Below, piece by piece: positions 30,830-32,014 of a stretch of DNA of 32,014 nucleotides. The stretch lies in the NCBI GenBank assembly GCA_937925595.1, contig CALALQ010000038.1:1-32014 (forward strand). Reading direction: 5' to 3'. A model generated the notes under the pieces. It saw nothing but the letters and a program-made list of their open reading frames with translations. It made no database searches and was not told the DNA's origin. Within the stretch, counting starts at the first letter, position 1; each line of letters begins with the position of its first letter. The translations under genes were made by a program, and so were the position numbers. Source of the DNA: an uncultured Demequina sp. GTDB lineage: Bacteria > Actinomycetota > Actinomycetes > Actinomycetales > Demequinaceae.

Positions 30830-31834
30830 ATGATGAAAGCGCCCACCGTCGACGACGTCGCCCGCGTGGCGGGGGTATCCCGCCAGACCGTGTCGAACGT
30901 CGTCAACACCCCCGACATCGTGCGCGAGACCACGCGGCTGCGCGTCGAGGCCGCGATCGCCGAGCTCGGCTACCGCCCGCACGCCGCCGCGCGGCGCCTG
31001 CGCACGCGCCGCAGCTCCACCATCGGCATCCACCTCGATCCCTACGCGGGAGGCATCGCCGGGGTCGTGCTCGACCGCTTCGTGCACGCCCTCACCGAGA
31101 GCGCGGGCGAGCGCGACATGCGCGTGCTGCTCTACGCCGCGCGCACCGCCGAAGAGGAGATCGACCGGCTGTCCGACCTGCTGGAGGGGGGAGAAGTGGA
31201 TGCCGTCGTCATCACCGGAACCTTCCACGGCGACCCCCGCACCGGGTGGCTGAACGCGCGGGGGCTGCCGTTCGTGTCGTTCGGTCGACCGTGGGGCGAG
31301 GACGACGTCGAAGCCCCCGCCCACCTGTGGGTCGACGTCGACGGCGCCGCCGGGACGCGGGCGGCGACCACCCACCTGCTGAAGGTCGACGGAGCGCGCC
31401 GCATCGCCTTCCTCGGCTGGCCCGAGGGTTCGGGGACGGGCGATGAGCGCGAACGCGGGTGGCGCGAGAGCGTCGGAGCCGCGCGCGGACCGCGCTGGGT
31501 CGTCGAAGACAGCGTCTCCCTCGCCCGCGACGCCGTCGCGGCGGAACTCGCGACGCGATCCGACGTCGACGCCATCGTGTGCGCGAGCGACTCCCTCGCG
31601 ATCGGCGCGCACCTGGCCACGGCCCTGGCCGGGCGCACCGACGTGCGCATCGTGGGCTTCGACAACACCCCGGCGGCCGAAGCCCTCGGACTGTCGAGCG
31701 TCGAGCAGCTGCCCGAGCGGGTGGCATCCGGGGTGCTCGAACTGCTCATGGGAGACGGGACGGTCGTGGCCCCGCGCGCCGCGACCGCCGGCGCCGCGCA
31801 CGTGCTCGTGGAACCGCGGCTCGTCGTGCGCTGA
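30830..31834 (+). CDS. LacI-family transcriptional repressor
   Basis: This 334-residue repressor has the N-terminal LacI helix-turn-helix, TVDDVARVAGVSRQTVSNVV at residues 6-25, and the hinge helix HAAARRLRTRRSSTIGIHL near 51-69. The C-terminal periplasmic-binding-protein fold includes DAIVCASDSLAIGAHLA and VRIVGFDNTP. GGGAGG lies upstream of tandem ATGs at 30830/30833. It is divergent from the sugar transport operon across a 225-base gap that holds the operator, so it most probably represses that operon until a sugar binds. Confidence 0.94.
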   Translation: MMKAPTVDDVARVAGVSRQTVSNVVNTPDIVRETTRLRVEAAIAELGYRPHAAARRLRTRRSSTIGIHLDPYAGGIAGVVLDRFVHALTESAGERDMRVLLYAARTAEEEIDRLSDLLEGGEVDAVVITGTFHGDPRTGWLNARGLPFVSFGRPWGEDDVEAPAHLWVDVDGAAGTRAATTHLLKVDGARRIAFLGWPEGSGTGDERERGWRESVGAARGPRWVVEDSVSLARDAVAAELATRSDVDAIVCASDSLAIGAHLATALAGRTDVRIVGFDNTPAAEALGLSSVEQLPERVASGVLELLMGDGTVVAPRAATAGAAHVLVEPRLVVR

Positions 31835-31880
31835 GGCGCGGCGCTTGCGGCGCTGCCGTGCGCTGCCCCGACCCCGGCGA

Positions 31881-31957
31881 TGCTCGACCACCGGGGCCGG
31901 GGAGTGTGCAGCGGGGCAATGCGCGACCACCGGGGCGGGGAGTGTGCAGTGGGGCGG
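31881..31957. repeat. Two tandem copies of a 38/39-bp intergenic repeat
   Basis: The unit beginning TGCTCGACCACCGGGG at 31881-31919 repeats directly at 31920-31957 as TGCGCGACCACCGGGG. Both copies continue with GGGGAGTGTGCAG and a GGGGC end; they differ by a few bases and one deletion. It lies after the LacI stop. It may belong to a dispersed repeat family or act as a terminator region. Confidence 0.6.
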
Positions 31958-32014
31958 GTGGGGTGCGCCCCGGTGCACGTATCGCGCCCCGACCCGGCGG
32001 GGGCGCGGCAGCGG

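Noticed and set aside
1..32014. CRISPR arrays, rRNA and tRNA genes
   Set aside because: No regularly spaced direct repeats with unique spacers and no rRNA or tRNA signatures were seen on either strand.

Overview
The window comes from a high-GC actinobacterium, most likely a member of the Microbacteriaceae such as Microbacterium. The reasons are the strong G/C preference at third codon positions, two Lsr2 nucleoid proteins, promoters of the TANNNT-N6/7-ATG leaderless kind, and LacI-controlled sugar ABC transport typical of that family. The genus is an inference; no rRNA gene is present. There is no gene-free stretch longer than 300 bases.

Region 1 (1-10584) looks like a catabolic cluster. Four genes read leftward: a metal-dependent amidohydrolase translationally coupled to an acyl-CoA synthetase, a SnoaL/NTF2-fold protein, and an AAT-type amino acid permease that runs off the left edge. 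Divergent from them is a tight rightward operon: family-3 solute-binding lipoprotein, polar amino acid ABC permease, ABC ATPase, class III aminotransferase, phosphotriesterase-like hydrolase and a TetR regulator. A second TetR regulator, clearly a paralogue of the first, lies tail to tail with it. Read together, the cluster suggests import, transamination, hydrolysis and CoA activation of an amine or amino acid that I cannot identify.

Region 2 (about 10.7-16.2 kb) is mobile or accessory DNA. It holds two related genes of an unnamed family, one split by a one-base frame change. Next come a VbhA-like antitoxin, a Fic protein and a serine recombinase in one operon, then a protein with a HEPN-like RX4H motif, a small coiled-coil protein and several strong inverted repeats. 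The operon is preceded by six copies of a TGCRAAA half-site. At 16,201 this DNA abruptly cuts an ABC ATPase gene, leaving only its first 142 codons, so that point is the likely right junction. Everything to its left in the window may belong to one larger insertion.

Region 3 (16.2-32.0 kb) looks like ordinary chromosome. It carries a MacA/MacB-like export operon (adaptor, ATPase, FtsX-type permease, plus the truncated ATPase) and an APC-family permease. Two lsr2 genes flank an acetolactate decarboxylase gene, followed by a leucine-type dehydrogenase and a YbaK-type deacylase. Last is a carbohydrate locus: binding protein, two permeases and a glycogen-debranching-like enzyme in one operon, with a divergent LacI repressor and a perfect 14-bp LacI-type operator just downstream of the operon promoter. 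The heptamer GGATGCC/GGCATCC is very frequent in this half and sparse to the left, which agrees with a compositional break near 16.2 kb.
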